A program made the translations under genes and the position numbers. 64,000 nt of DNA from Glutamicibacter arilaitensis Re117 (GTDB taxonomy: Bacteria > Actinomycetota > Actinomycetes > Actinomycetales > Micrococcaceae): assembly GCF_000197735.1 (NCBI RefSeq), contig NC_014550.1, positions 2,046,001-2,110,000 on the forward strand, given 5' to 3'. Position 1 is the stretch's first letter, and every line of letters starts with the position of its first letter. The notes under the pieces were generated by a model that worked only from the letters and a program-made list of their open reading frames with translations, was not told the DNA's origin and searched no databases. This document shows positions 15,772-23,723 of this stretch, piece after piece.

Positions 15772-18729
15772 CTATTTCAGTTCGCGTACTGGAACACCCA
15801 CACCGAACATTACCGGTTGCCCGGCAGGCTCAGCTGGCTTATCTTTCTTCGAACCGGAGGCATCCATTTGAACTACCGAACCGGTAGCAGCGGATACCTC
15901 TGCCACGAGAACCTCTGCGGTCGCATCGCCCTGGGCCGAGGTGGCCCGACGACTACGGCGCTTTGGCTTCGTAGAATTCTGTGTGGTTGCCGCAGGTGCG
16001 GCAACGGGAGCGGAAACAGCGGTGCTGGTCTCAGCGGCTGCAGGTGCGCTGGCAGCAGGCATGGCCAGGCCGGTGATGACCGGCTGGTCCTGCTGTGCTG
16101 CGGCCTGCGGACGCGAAGCCCGGCGCGAACGCTTGCGGGGCTGCTCTTCGGACTTCGATGCCTGCTCCGGTCCAGGAGCAGCTGGCTGCTCCAGGGTAGC
16201 CGAAGCCTCATCGTTACCTGAAGTGCTTTCCTCAAGCTGGTTCCGGTTGCGTCCACGGGAGCGTGAACGGCGGCGCGGCTTGCGACTGCCGTCCTGTTCC
16301 TCGCTGGACTCGCCCTTGCCCGGCAACGCTGCTTCCAGCGCTTCCAAGGTCACCGCAGCAGCTTCGGAATCCGATGCTTGCGCCTTGGTGACAGGAATCT
16401 GCTCGCCATCGATGCTCACTGCGTTATCTGCAGCGGCATCCAGGTGCGAAGCTGCGGCAATGTTGGCCAGGGCGTGGCGCGTGGCCTCGTCCTTCTCCTC
16501 CGATACCGGCTCCTTCTTCTCAACTGGCTTAGCCTCGTCCTTCTCGCCACCGCGGCGGCGGCGGGAGTTGCGGCTTGGCTTGTCGTTGAACTTCTTGGTG
16601 TGCTGCTCGCCGGCCGAGTTGAAGGTCTTGCGGGTTTCAACTGGCTCGTCGTGGGTGATGACACCAGCACCGGCACAGTGCTCGCACTCTTCACCAAAGA
16701 CTTCAAGCAAACCGGTGCCCATGCGCTTGCGGGTCATCTGGATCAGACCCAGCGAGGTCACCTCGGCCACCTGGTGCTTGGTCCGGTCCCGGCCCAGGCA
16801 CTCCACCAGTCGGCGCAGCACCAGATCGCGGTTGGATTCAAGGACCATGTCGATGAAGTCGATGACGATGATGCCGCCGATGTCGCGCAGGCGCAGCTGG
16901 CGGACAACTTCCTCGGCCGCTTCCAAGTTGTTCTTGGTTACGGTTTCTTCGAGGTTGCCGCCCGAGCCGGTGAATTTGCCGGTGTTCACGTCGATGACGG
17001 TCATGGCTTCGGTGCGGTCGATGACCAGAGAACCGCCCGATGGCAGGAAGACCTTGCGGTCCAGTGCCTTGGCGATCTGCTCGTCGACGCGGAAGTTGGT
17101 GAAGATGTCCTCTTCGGCTTCCCACTTCTCCAAGCGGCCCATCAGATCCGGGGCTACGTACATGACGTAGGCCTCGATGGTGTCCCATGCGTGTTCGCCG
17201 GAGACGATCAGCTTGGTGAAGTCCTCGTTGAAGACGTCGCGCACTACCTTGATGGTCAGATCAGGCTCGGAGTACAGCAGTTCCGGAGCCAAGGTCTTGG
17301 TGGAGTTGGCCTGCTCTTCGATGCCTTCCCACTGCGCGCGCAGTCGGTTGATATCGTTGGTCAGTTCTTCCTCGGACGCGCCTTCGGCAGCGGTGCGCAC
17401 GATGACGCCCGCGTTCTCCGGCAGGTGGTCCTTCAGGATCTTCTTCAGGCGCTGGCGCTCAACGTCAGGCAGCTTGCGGGAGATGCCGGTCATCGAACCG
17501 CCTGGCACGTAGACCAGGTAGCGGCCGGGCAGCGAGATCTGGCTGGTCAGGCGGGCACCCTTGTGACCCACTGGGTCCTTGGTGACCTGGACCAGTACCG
17601 AGTCGCCAGCCTTCAGCGCGTTCTCGATGCGGCGTGGTGCGCCTTCCAGCGCAGCAACATCCCAGTTGACTTCGCCGGCGTACAGCACGGCGTTGCGGCC
17701 GCGTCCGATATCCACGAAAGCAGCTTCCATCGATGGCAGCACGTTCTGGACCTTGCCGACGTACACGTTGCCGATCAGCGAATCCTGCTGGGTCTTGGAA
17801 ACGAAGTGCTCAGCGAGCACCCCATCTTCCAGCACACCGATCTGGATGCGATCTTCGCGCTGGCGCACAATCATCTTGCGTTCAACGGACTCGCGGCGGG
17901 CCAAGAACTCGGCCTCGGTGATCACCTGGCGGCGACGACCGGTTTCGCGCGATTCGCGGCGACGCTGGCGCTTGGCTTCCAAACGGGTGGAGCCGCGCAC
18001 CGAAGCAACCTTGTTGTTGACCGAGGCATGGCTCTCGATGGTGCCACGCGGTGCGCGCACACGGGTGACGGTGTTCGGCGGATCATCTTGCGAACCGCCT
18101 TCAAGTTCCAGGTCCACATCGCCACGACGACGACGGCGGCGACGGCGCGAAGTGACATCGTCCTCGTCGGCCTCCGAAGCGGCGGCGGCACGGCGAGCAG
18201 GTTCCTGCTTCCTGGCCACGGCCTGTGCCAGCACTGCCTGTGCAGTTTCTGGCACGGCGAAAGGATTCAAGATCATGGTGCTGCCGTGTTCAGCCAGCAG
18301 CTTGCCGGTCTGATCGACGACAGGTGCTTCTTCAACCTTGGCGGTTTCCGGCTCGACTGGAGCAGCGGTTGACGCTTCGGCTGCAGCTGCAGTTTCTTCC
18401 ACAGCCTTCTGCTCTGAAGCTTCCTGCTTGGCTGCGGCTGCCTCGACTGCTTCGTCATTAGCGGCATTGCGTGCCGCCTGTGCACGGCGTTCAGCCTGGC
18501 GGCTTGCGCGCTTGGTGGAGTCAGGGGTCGATATCTGCGTGCGGCGAGTTGCCCGCCAGCGGTATGGGCTTTCTTCAACGCCGGCAGCAGCATTGAGTTC
18601 GGCCAGGGTCATGGCGCGACGCAGTGGTCGCGCAGGTGTGGTTGAAACGCTGGTACGGCGGGCTCGCGTTGAACGGTTGCCCCGCTTATTACCTTGCGCC
18701 CCACCCTTTCGTTGATTTGCTGCGCTCAT
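15772..18729 (-). CDS. rne: Ribonuclease E/G
   Basis: A 985-residue RNase E/G. The catalytic core (about residues 275-690) has the S1 domain opening QREDRIQIGVLEDGVLAEHFV, the DNase I-like metal site VIDVNTGKFTG and IVIDFIDM, and a CEHCAGAG zinc-link motif. Long disordered arms flank it: an Ala/Glu-rich N-terminus with an eight-arginine run near residue 195, and a C-terminal Arg/Ser and Ala/Pro-rich tail, the layout known in mycobacteria. It makes rate-limiting cuts in mRNA decay and rRNA/tRNA maturation. It precedes rplU-rpmA, a conserved order. Confidence 0.96.
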   Translation of the reverse strand: MSAANQRKGGAQGNKRGNRSTRARRTSVSTTPARPLRRAMTLAELNAAAGVEESPYRWRATRRTQISTPDSTKRASRQAERRAQAARNAANDEAVEAAAAKQEASEQKAVEETAAAAEASTAAPVEPETAKVEEAPVVDQTGKLLAEHGSTMILNPFAVPETAQAVLAQAVARKQEPARRAAAASEADEDDVTSRRRRRRRRGDVDLELEGGSQDDPPNTVTRVRAPRGTIESHASVNNKVASVRGSTRLEAKRQRRRESRETGRRRQVITEAEFLARRESVERKMIVRQREDRIQIGVLEDGVLAEHFVSKTQQDSLIGNVYVGKVQNVLPSMEAAFVDIGRGRNAVLYAGEVNWDVAALEGAPRRIENALKAGDSVLVQVTKDPVGHKGARLTSQISLPGRYLVYVPGGSMTGISRKLPDVERQRLKKILKDHLPENAGVIVRTAAEGASEEELTNDINRLRAQWEGIEEQANSTKTLAPELLYSEPDLTIKVVRDVFNEDFTKLIVSGEHAWDTIEAYVMYVAPDLMGRLEKWEAEEDIFTNFRVDEQIAKALDRKVFLPSGGSLVIDRTEAMTVIDVNTGKFTGSGGNLEETVTKNNLEAAEEVVRQLRLRDIGGIIVIDFIDMVLESNRDLVLRRLVECLGRDRTKHQVAEVTSLGLIQMTRKRMGTGLLEVFGEECEHCAGAGVITHDEPVETRKTFNSAGEQHTKKFNDKPSRNSRRRRGGEKDEAKPVEKKEPVSEEKDEATRHALANIAAASHLDAAADNAVSIDGEQIPVTKAQASDSEAAAVTLEALEAALPGKGESSEEQDGSRKPRRRSRSRGRNRNQLEESTSGNDEASATLEQPAAPGPEQASKSEEQPRKRSRRASRPQAAAQQDQPVITGLAMPAASAPAAAETSTAVSAPVAAPAATTQNSTKPKRRSRRATSAQGDATAEVLVAEVSAATGSVVQMDASGSKKDKPAEPAGQPVMFGVGVPVRELK

Positions 18730-19160
18730 TTAAATTCGCATACTCCTACTATGTCCCGCTCCGGCATCCTCCACAGACGGCGCCGCAACTGAAACTACAA
18801 TCATCACGTGTCCCCTTGGCCTACCTATTTTCCAGTGGACCGGACACAAAAGCTCGCTATTTTCCGCGGGGTCGGCACTTGTCCAAGTTTCTGAACCATG
18901 CGCAAATCCTGCGGATCAACGTGGCCTAAGAAAACCGGCTGCTTTCCTTTGCAGCCCTACGATCCGCGGTATTCCCTCGGGAGGCGCACATATTGGGCAC
19001 TCAACCGAAGCGATGCATCGCCTGGCGATCTGTTGTTTCAAAAGTCTGTCGTCGGGTTGAAAGCAGACTGTGGATCCGCGAACAACCATTCCCATTCTCT
19101 CATATTTCGTTCACGCCTTGTTCATTGGTTCTCACCAGACACACAGAAAGGCTCCTTAAG
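18730..19160. other. Intergenic region between rne and the VKOR unit
   Basis: About 430 bases between two divergent units with no supportable gene. It presumably holds the rne leader and promoter and the promoter of the VKOR unit. A nested stem-loop at 18911-18967 is listed separately. Confidence 0.5.
18911..18967. promoter_or_regulatory. Nested stem-loop upstream of rne
   Basis: Outer arms GCGGATC (18911-18917) and GATCCGC (18961-18967) enclose inner arms GGCTGC (18937-18942) and GCAGCC (18951-18956). Both pairs are perfect. It could fold in either transcript; for rne it would lie about 180 bases before the start. RNase E genes are often autoregulated through their leaders, but this link is inference. 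Confidence 0.4.
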
Positions 19161-19199
19161 ATGAAAAAGCCCTCGGCGGAATTTCCCGCTTTCCTATGA
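19161..19199 (+). CDS. 12-codon upstream reading frame (possible leader peptide)
   Basis: ATG at 19161 follows AGAAAGG by nine bases and encodes MKKPSAEFPAFL; its TGA (19197-19199) overlaps the ATG of the VKOR gene (ATGA). The VKOR gene has no clear ribosome site of its own, so this frame may deliver ribosomes by coupling. A small GCGG/CCGC hairpin lies inside. Whether it is translated is untested. Confidence 0.4.
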   Translation: MKKPSAEFPAFL

Positions 19200-19843
19200 A
19201 CTTATGGAATAGTCAAAACATGGTTTCATCACTAGAAAATAGCCATAGCTCGGGCGTGTTGCCCTGGTGGGCTAAGGAACGCGGCTTCGGGCTGTTCATC
19301 ATCGTCACCGGGTTCATCTCCTGGCTCGCCGCCGGCATTTTGGTCTTGGAACGCCTTGAGCTCTATAAGAACCCCGATTACATCACCAGCTGCGATATCA
19401 ATCCTTGGGTTTCCTGCGGCACCGTAATGAAATCAGAGCAGGCCGGGATCTTCGGCTTCCCCAATCCCTTCTTCGGGATCGTTTGCTTCGCCGTTGTCAT
19501 CACCGTGGGCTTCGCCTTGCTGGCTGGGGCATCCAACCTCAAGCGCTGGTTCTGGCTGTGCTTCCAAGTCGGCGTCACCGCAGCGATGGGTTTGGTCATC
19601 TGGTTCTGGTCCCAGGCACTGTATGAGATCAACGCGCTGTGCCCTTACTGCATGGTGGTGTGGGCGATGACGATCCCGCTGTTCGTCTTTACGACCGCTC
19701 GCAATGTGTTGACCGGGGTAATTCCTGCCGGCGCTGGGGTGAAGAAGTTCTTCGCCGAGTGGAGCTGGATCATTACCGCCATCCTCTGGGTGCTCATAGC
19801 CGCTTCGATCGTTCTGCGTTTCCCCCTGGCTTTCTTCGGCTAG
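19196..19843 (+). CDS. Vitamin K epoxide reductase (VKOR) family protein
   Basis: A 215-residue membrane protein with about five hydrophobic segments. It carries the VKOR pattern: a loop cysteine pair C66 and C74 (TSCDINPWVSC) and the active-site C149-P-Y-C152. Bacterial VKORs reoxidise a periplasmic or extracytoplasmic DsbA-like thiol oxidase and pass electrons to menaquinone. No DsbA partner is adjacent, and there is no fused thioredoxin domain. The start at 19196 overlaps the stop of a 12-codon frame; an ATG at 19220 is an alternative. A strong terminator follows, so it is a separate unit. Confidence 0.88.
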   Translation: MNLWNSQNMVSSLENSHSSGVLPWWAKERGFGLFIIVTGFISWLAAGILVLERLELYKNPDYITSCDINPWVSCGTVMKSEQAGIFGFPNPFFGIVCFAVVITVGFALLAGASNLKRWFWLCFQVGVTAAMGLVIWFWSQALYEINALCPYCMVVWAMTIPLFVFTTARNVLTGVIPAGAGVKKFFAEWSWIITAILWVLIAASIVLRFPLAFFG

Positions 19844-19868
19844 GGACCTGCTACTTAGCCCCTGACTT

Positions 19869-19909
19869 CCACGGGACCGCTGCCTCGGCAGCGGTCCCGT
19901 GGTGCTTTA
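19869..19909 (+). terminator. Terminator after the VKOR gene
   Basis: A perfect 16-base inverted repeat (19869-19884 and 19887-19902; arms CCACGGGACCGCTGCC) is followed by TGCTTTAAT. The tail is only moderately T-rich, but the stem is very stable. Confidence 0.75.
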
Positions 19910-20111
19910 ATCTGTTCATCCAGCGCAGGGGCAATGAGGCTGAGCAGCCATGGATGTGTCACTGTTTGTTGCGCCTCGGCGCGTCGACCTGCAAATTTAT
20001 GCCTGAATTCCAACTTCGATCTGCGCCATTGCCGAATTCCAGGTTGATCGAAAGGTTTCGCCATCAACGATTTCACACGTGCCATCAAGCTGAACCCGGT
20101 AGGTTAGAAGC

Positions 20112-20696
20112 ATGGCAAGTGACATATGGAACACAGAAAATGCCCAAGACTACGGAATCAACCTGCTGATTTCCGAGCACCTGCGGCTGCGGGAATTGCA
20201 AGAAGAAGATCTTGCATTCCTCACCCAGTGGTGGAACAGCCCAGAATTCATGGCTTTGCAGGGCAACTTGGTCCTCCCCCACCCAATCACCGAAGCCGCA
20301 GAGCTATTCAAATCGCGCAGCCTGAACCGCGGGACCACCGACGGTGTTGGCCTTTCGATCACGCTGCCCGATGACACGCTGATCGGGCATACGGCTTTGT
20401 ACAACTACAACGCACCGGCGCGTTCGGCAGAGCTGATGATCATGATCGGCGGTTCGAACGTGGGCCAGGGCTACGGCACCATGGCAACCAAGATGATCAT
20501 CGATTACGGTTTCCGCGAGATGGGCCTGAACCGCATCGGCTTGACCGCGTGGGCCTACAACGAGCGCGCACTGCGCACGTTCAACCGTGCAGGGTTCCGT
20601 GAAGAAGGCCGCGTGCGACAGGCCGGGTTCCACGACGGGTCATTCCACGACAAGATCATCATGGGCTTGCTGGCCAAGGAATATTTCATGGGTTGA
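20112..20696 (+). CDS. GNAT family N-acetyltransferase
   Basis: A 194-residue GNAT protein. The acetyl-CoA-binding motif is visible as GGSNVGQGYGTMATKMIIDYGF (in two parts, around residues 117-138), followed by INRIGLTAW-like strand GLNRIGLTAWAYNERALRTF and GFREEGRVRQ. This pattern is close to RimJ/RimL-type enzymes, which acetylate protein N-termini, amino sugars or antibiotics; the substrate is unknown. GGTAGG stands ten bases before the ATG. It is transcribed alone, with about 200 featureless bases upstream. Confidence 0.82.
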   Translation: MASDIWNTENAQDYGINLLISEHLRLRELQEEDLAFLTQWWNSPEFMALQGNLVLPHPITEAAELFKSRSLNRGTTDGVGLSITLPDDTLIGHTALYNYNAPARSAELMIMIGGSNVGQGYGTMATKMIIDYGFREMGLNRIGLTAWAYNERALRTFNRAGFREEGRVRQAGFHDGSFHDKIIMGLLAKEYFMG

Positions 20697-20731
20697 TTCG
20701 ATCCTCCGGCTGAATCCGGCTTCATTCAACG

Positions 20732-20760
20732 CGGCGGTCCTGCAATTGCAGGGCTGCCGA
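20732..20760 (+). terminator. Possible weak terminator after the GNAT gene
   Basis: GGCGGTCCTGCA and TGCAGGGCTGCC form a stem with one or two mismatches around AT, followed by GATTTG. The T-tract is poor. A second short hairpin, GTTGCCT/AGGCAAC with a CGA loop, lies at 20848-20864 ahead of the next gene. Confidence 0.4.
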
Positions 20761-20919
20761 TTTGTCTACCATCGTGTCCCACCTGCGCTTCTTGAACCTT
20801 TCGGTAAGCCTCAAGGCCGATGCCCGGGGCAAAAATCAACCTTTCGGTGTTGCCTCGAAGGCAACTCAAGTCGCTAGCCTATTGTTAGAGCTATCAGTAT
20901 TAGATAACAAGGAGCGACT

Positions 20920-22209
20920 ATGGCTTTTTTCCGTAAGGTCAGGCCTGCCCAGTTGTTGAAGAAGCAACAGCAACCCGACAAGCCGACGCCTGCTGAGTAC
21001 CATCGTGTTCCAGCCAAGGACGCCAAACCAGATTTCACGGTCACCAGTTTGTGGACGGACTTGCTAGGACGCTTGGGCATTCGAAGCGCACAGCTTTTGA
21101 TCGTCGGCGCGCTGGCAACCTTCCTGATCATCGGCATGCTGCGGCTGACGATGATCGTGATCCCGACGTTGCTGGCCGTCATCATTTCCTGTGCGTTGTG
21201 GCCCCTGGTGATCAAGCTGCGCAGGGTCGTTTCCCCGATGCTTGCGGCGTGGATCGTGTTCCTGGGTTCGTTGCTGATCCTCGGCGGCATTGGCACCGGC
21301 TTGGTTTTCTCGGTCATCAAGGAATGGCCGAAGCTCGTTGATCAAGCTGTCCAGGGCTTCAACCAGCTCAATGAAATGGTCCAGGGATTCATCGGCACCA
21401 TGCCATTCAACGTCGATCAGAGCCAAATCGATAATGTCGTTGAAACCGTGACCGGCTTCTTGACCAGTTCCCAGTTCGGCACCGGCGCGTTGAATACCCT
21501 CAGCGCCGCCGGCAGCTTCGTGACAGGGATGATTTTGCTTCTGGTCATCTTGTTCTTCTTCCTGAAGGACGGCGACAAGATCTGGGCCTTCGCCGTGTCC
21601 TGGACCCCGCGCCACTACCGCAATAAGTGGATCCTCTCCGGAGACCGCGCACTGCGCACCTTCGGCGGCTACATCCGCGGCACGGCCACTGTCGCAGCGG
21701 TGGATGCCTTGGGCATCACCGCTACGCTGCTGATCGTGCAGGTGCCACTGGCTATCCCGCTGGGCGTTATCGTCTTCCTGGGTTCGTTCGTTCCGATGGT
21801 CGGCGCGACCGTGGCCGGTATCCTGGCCACGCTGATCGCTCTGGTTACCAATGGCCCGGTGGTGGCACTGATCGTGCTTGCCGCGGTGATCCTGGTCAAC
21901 CAGCTGGAAGGCAACTTCCTTCAGCCGGTCGTCATGGCCAACGCCCTGAGCCTGCATGCATTGGTCGTCTTGATGGCCCTGACCGCCGGCACCGTCTTGG
22001 CTGGCATCGTCGGAGCGGTCCTGTCGGTGCCGCTGGTTGCAGCTTCGTGGGCTGTGATCAAGGTGTGGACCGGACGAGATAAGTCCGATGCCGTGGCTGA
22101 AGCCAGCGAGGACATCAAGTCCGAAGTTGAAATCCACGAAGAGGAAGAGGCTTTCGAAAAGCTCGAAGCCAAGGTAGCTCATAAGGAATCGACTAAGGGT
22201 TCCGAGTAG
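20920..22209 (+). CDS. AI-2E family transporter
   Basis: A 429-residue integral membrane protein of the AI-2E (PF01594) family: a short basic, Pro/Gln-rich N-terminus, transmembrane pairs near residues 58-78, 82-100 and 110-132, a cytosolic section, then LLLVILFFFLKDGDKIW and a cluster of C-terminal helices with FLGSFVPMVGATVAGILATL and LEGNFLQPVVMANALSLH, which is diagnostic. A 50-residue acidic tail (EVEIHEEEEAFEKLEAKV) ends it. Members export AI-2 or act in Na+/H+ antiport or stress resistance, so substrate is not predictable. AAGGAG precedes the ATG by six bases. Confidence 0.85.
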   Translation: MAFFRKVRPAQLLKKQQQPDKPTPAEYHRVPAKDAKPDFTVTSLWTDLLGRLGIRSAQLLIVGALATFLIIGMLRLTMIVIPTLLAVIISCALWPLVIKLRRVVSPMLAAWIVFLGSLLILGGIGTGLVFSVIKEWPKLVDQAVQGFNQLNEMVQGFIGTMPFNVDQSQIDNVVETVTGFLTSSQFGTGALNTLSAAGSFVTGMILLLVILFFFLKDGDKIWAFAVSWTPRHYRNKWILSGDRALRTFGGYIRGTATVAAVDALGITATLLIVQVPLAIPLGVIVFLGSFVPMVGATVAGILATLIALVTNGPVVALIVLAAVILVNQLEGNFLQPVVMANALSLHALVVLMALTAGTVLAGIVGAVLSVPLVAASWAVIKVWTGRDKSDAVAEASEDIKSEVEIHEEEEAFEKLEAKVAHKESTKGSE

Positions 22210-22220
22210 AAGTCGATGCT

Positions 22221-22253
22221 GGGGGTGCTCTTGCATAGCAGGGGCACCCTTTC
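22221..22253 (+). terminator. Terminator after the AI-2E gene
   Basis: GGGTGC (22223-22228) and GCACCC (22244-22249) pair around a 15-base loop and are followed by TTTCT. Confidence 0.6.
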
Positions 22254-22321
22254 TCGTGCCCATAAATACTCTGGATCGAATTATTACCAACTAATTCAAA
22301 ACTAGTTTGCCACGCCGCCAG

Positions 22322-22345
22322 CCCCGGTTTCTCGGGGTATTTTGC
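22322..22345 (+). terminator. Orphan terminator-like hairpin
   Basis: CCCCG and CGGGG around GTTTCT run into TATTTTG. The preceding gene already has a terminator about 75 bases earlier, so this one has no obvious gene; it may end a short untranslated RNA or back up the first. Confidence 0.4.
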
Positions 22346-22377
22346 TCGGCGCATGCCATTCGGAAGCTAAACCTACG

Positions 22378-22561
22378 TTGCCGTGGATGTGGTTTGTGTG
22401 TTTAATGTGACTGGAGTGATGAAAGTGGAGCGACGTGGGATGCGCAAGCACCTTGAGAAGTTTTGCTGCATGTCTTCGTTTTCCCCAACAGGGAAAATCC
22501 CGCGCCAGGCTTCGCCCGCAATCAATGCGCTAACGCGCACTGAAGACTGGGAGGTATCCAC
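22378..22561 (+). promoter_or_regulatory. Promoter and structured leader of a small gene
   Basis: A -35 TTGCCG (22378-22383) and -10 TTTAAT (22401-22406) are 17 bases apart. The presumed leader of about 150 bases holds a perfect hairpin TTTTCCC-CAACA-GGGAAAA (22479-22497) and a GCGCTAACGCGC stem, then GGGAGG seven bases before the GTG at 22562. Confidence 0.5.
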
Positions 22562-22768
22562 GTGCTGGAATACAGCAACGACGGAGCAGATAAGTATTTT
22601 TCGCACATAGTCGGGCCAATCACCGACCATCACCAGGTGGTCAGGATCGGCTCCGCAGAGCAGCAGCCGCTGGAAGCGTCCGCGCCGTCCATCGCAGGCC
22701 CTGCGCAGAATGCGGCCTCTGGGCAGAGCGCTATGCTCGCCCAGGACAGCTTGGATGACTGGTTCTAG
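22562..22768 (+). CDS. Small hypothetical protein (68 residues)
   Basis: A GTG-initiated frame with a very good ribosome site (GGGAGG, seven bases upstream), its own candidate promoter and a strong terminator 20 bases beyond the stop. The protein begins MLEYSNDGADKYFSHIVGP, has an ITDHHQVV section, an Ala/Ser/Pro/Gln-rich middle and an acidic end DSLDDWF. There is no signal peptide or membrane segment, so it is presumably cytosolic. I recognise no family. The signals around it, and not similarity, support it as a real gene. Confidence 0.6.
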   Translation: MLEYSNDGADKYFSHIVGPITDHHQVVRIGSAEQQPLEASAPSIAGPAQNAASGQSAMLAQDSLDDWF

Positions 22769-22786
22769 AAACCGATTCCGGGCATG

Positions 22787-22821
22787 AAAAATCCCGGCAG
22801 TTCAAAACTGCCGGGATTTTT
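22787..22821. terminator. Bidirectional terminator
   Basis: A perfect hairpin with arms AAAAATCCCGGCAGTT and AACTGCCGGGATTTTT and a CAA loop. Its A and T tracts serve both the small + strand gene and minus-strand ndk. Confidence 0.92.
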
Positions 22822-22831
22822 CTATTTCAGC

Positions 22832-23248
22832 TTACTTGCCGAACCAGATGCCGATTTCGCGCTCTGCGGACTCAACCGAGTCCGAGCCGTGGACCAGGTT
22901 CTGCTGGACCTTCAGGCCCCAGTCGCGGCCGAAGTCGCCACGGATGGTGCCCGGAGCAGCAGTGGTCGGATCGGTGGTGCCTGCCAGCGAGCGGAAGCCC
23001 GGGATGACGCCCTGGCCTTCAGCTACGATCGCTACCACTGGGCCGGAGAGCATGAACTCAACCAGCGGCTTGTAGAACGGCTTGCCTTCGTGCTCTGCGT
23101 AGTGCTCGGCGAGCAGTTCGCGAGTCGCTTCCAGCTGCTGCAGCTTGGCGATGGCGTAGCCTTTGGCTTCAATGCGGGCAAGGATCTGTCCGGTCAAACC
23201 GCGCTTGACGCCGTCTGGCTTGACCAGGATCAGGGTACGTTCAGTCAT
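22832..23248 (-). CDS. ndk: Nucleoside-diphosphate kinase
   Basis: A 138-residue Ndk: ERTLILVKPDGVKRGL at the start, the active-site histidine segment NLVHGSDSVESAEREI near the C-terminus and TDPTTAAPGTIRGDFG between. It passes the gamma-phosphate of ATP to other nucleoside diphosphates through a phosphohistidine. AAGAGG lies seven bases before the ATG. It is last in the run ileS-folC-DUF4233-ndk, an order often seen in actinobacteria, 40 bases after the DUF4233 gene. Confidence 0.97.
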   Translation of the reverse strand: MTERTLILVKPDGVKRGLTGQILARIEAKGYAIAKLQQLEATRELLAEHYAEHEGKPFYKPLVEFMLSGPVVAIVAEGQGVIPGFRSLAGTTDPTTAAPGTIRGDFGRDWGLKVQQNLVHGSDSVESAEREIGIWFGK

Positions 23249-23288
23249 GTGACTACCTCTTCGTATCGTTGATGTACTTCTTAGGTTC

Positions 23289-23723
23289 TTAGGCTTGCTC
23301 GGGGTTGGCTTGTTCCCAGGCTTCTTGGGCGGCGGCGCGGCGCTTGTTCTCCACGTCGATTTCCTCGCCCTTGTACAGCGCGTACCACCAGCACAGGGCG
23401 AAGGCCGCTGCCAGATAGAACATGTCCACCAGCAGGAAGCCGGACAGGAAGAACACTACCTGCAGGGCCCAGCCGATGATGTAGCCGATCTTCTTGCCCA
23501 GCAGAGCGCAGTTGAAGATGCACAGCAGAGCAAGCACGGCGCCGAGGCTGAGCACGACTACCGGTTCCCCGCCGCGCTTGAGCCCGAAGGCCGCCAGGGT
23601 CACGAACACCGCGAGCAGCGCTTCGCAGACCAGCACGGTAGATGCGAACATCATCTTCGTGGAGCGCTGCTTCTTCTTCATGCCAGGACGCCACTCGCGC
23701 TGGGCGCGGGTGAGTTTTGCCAT
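23289..23723 (-). CDS. DUF4233 membrane protein
   Basis: A 144-residue protein with a basic N-terminus (KLTRAQREWRPGMKKKQRS) and four hydrophobic segments (about residues 26-46, 54-72, 78-96 and 98-116), then a charged tail. It fits DUF4233, a family encoded next to folC in actinobacteria; its function is unknown. The ATG shares one base with the folC stop (TAATG), so the two are translationally coupled, which hints at a shared regulation but not at a role in folate metabolism. Confidence 0.8.
   Translation of the reverse strand: MAKLTRAQREWRPGMKKKQRSTKMMFASTVLVCEALLAVFVTLAAFGLKRGGEPVVVLSLGAVLALLCIFNCALLGKKIGYIIGWALQVVFFLSGFLLVDMFYLAAAFALCWWYALYKGEEIDVENKRRAAAQEAWEQANPEQA

Noticed and set aside
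16378..18372. A 664-codon open frame on + opposite rne
   Set aside because: Shadow of rne in a high-GC genome; no ribosome site or domain.
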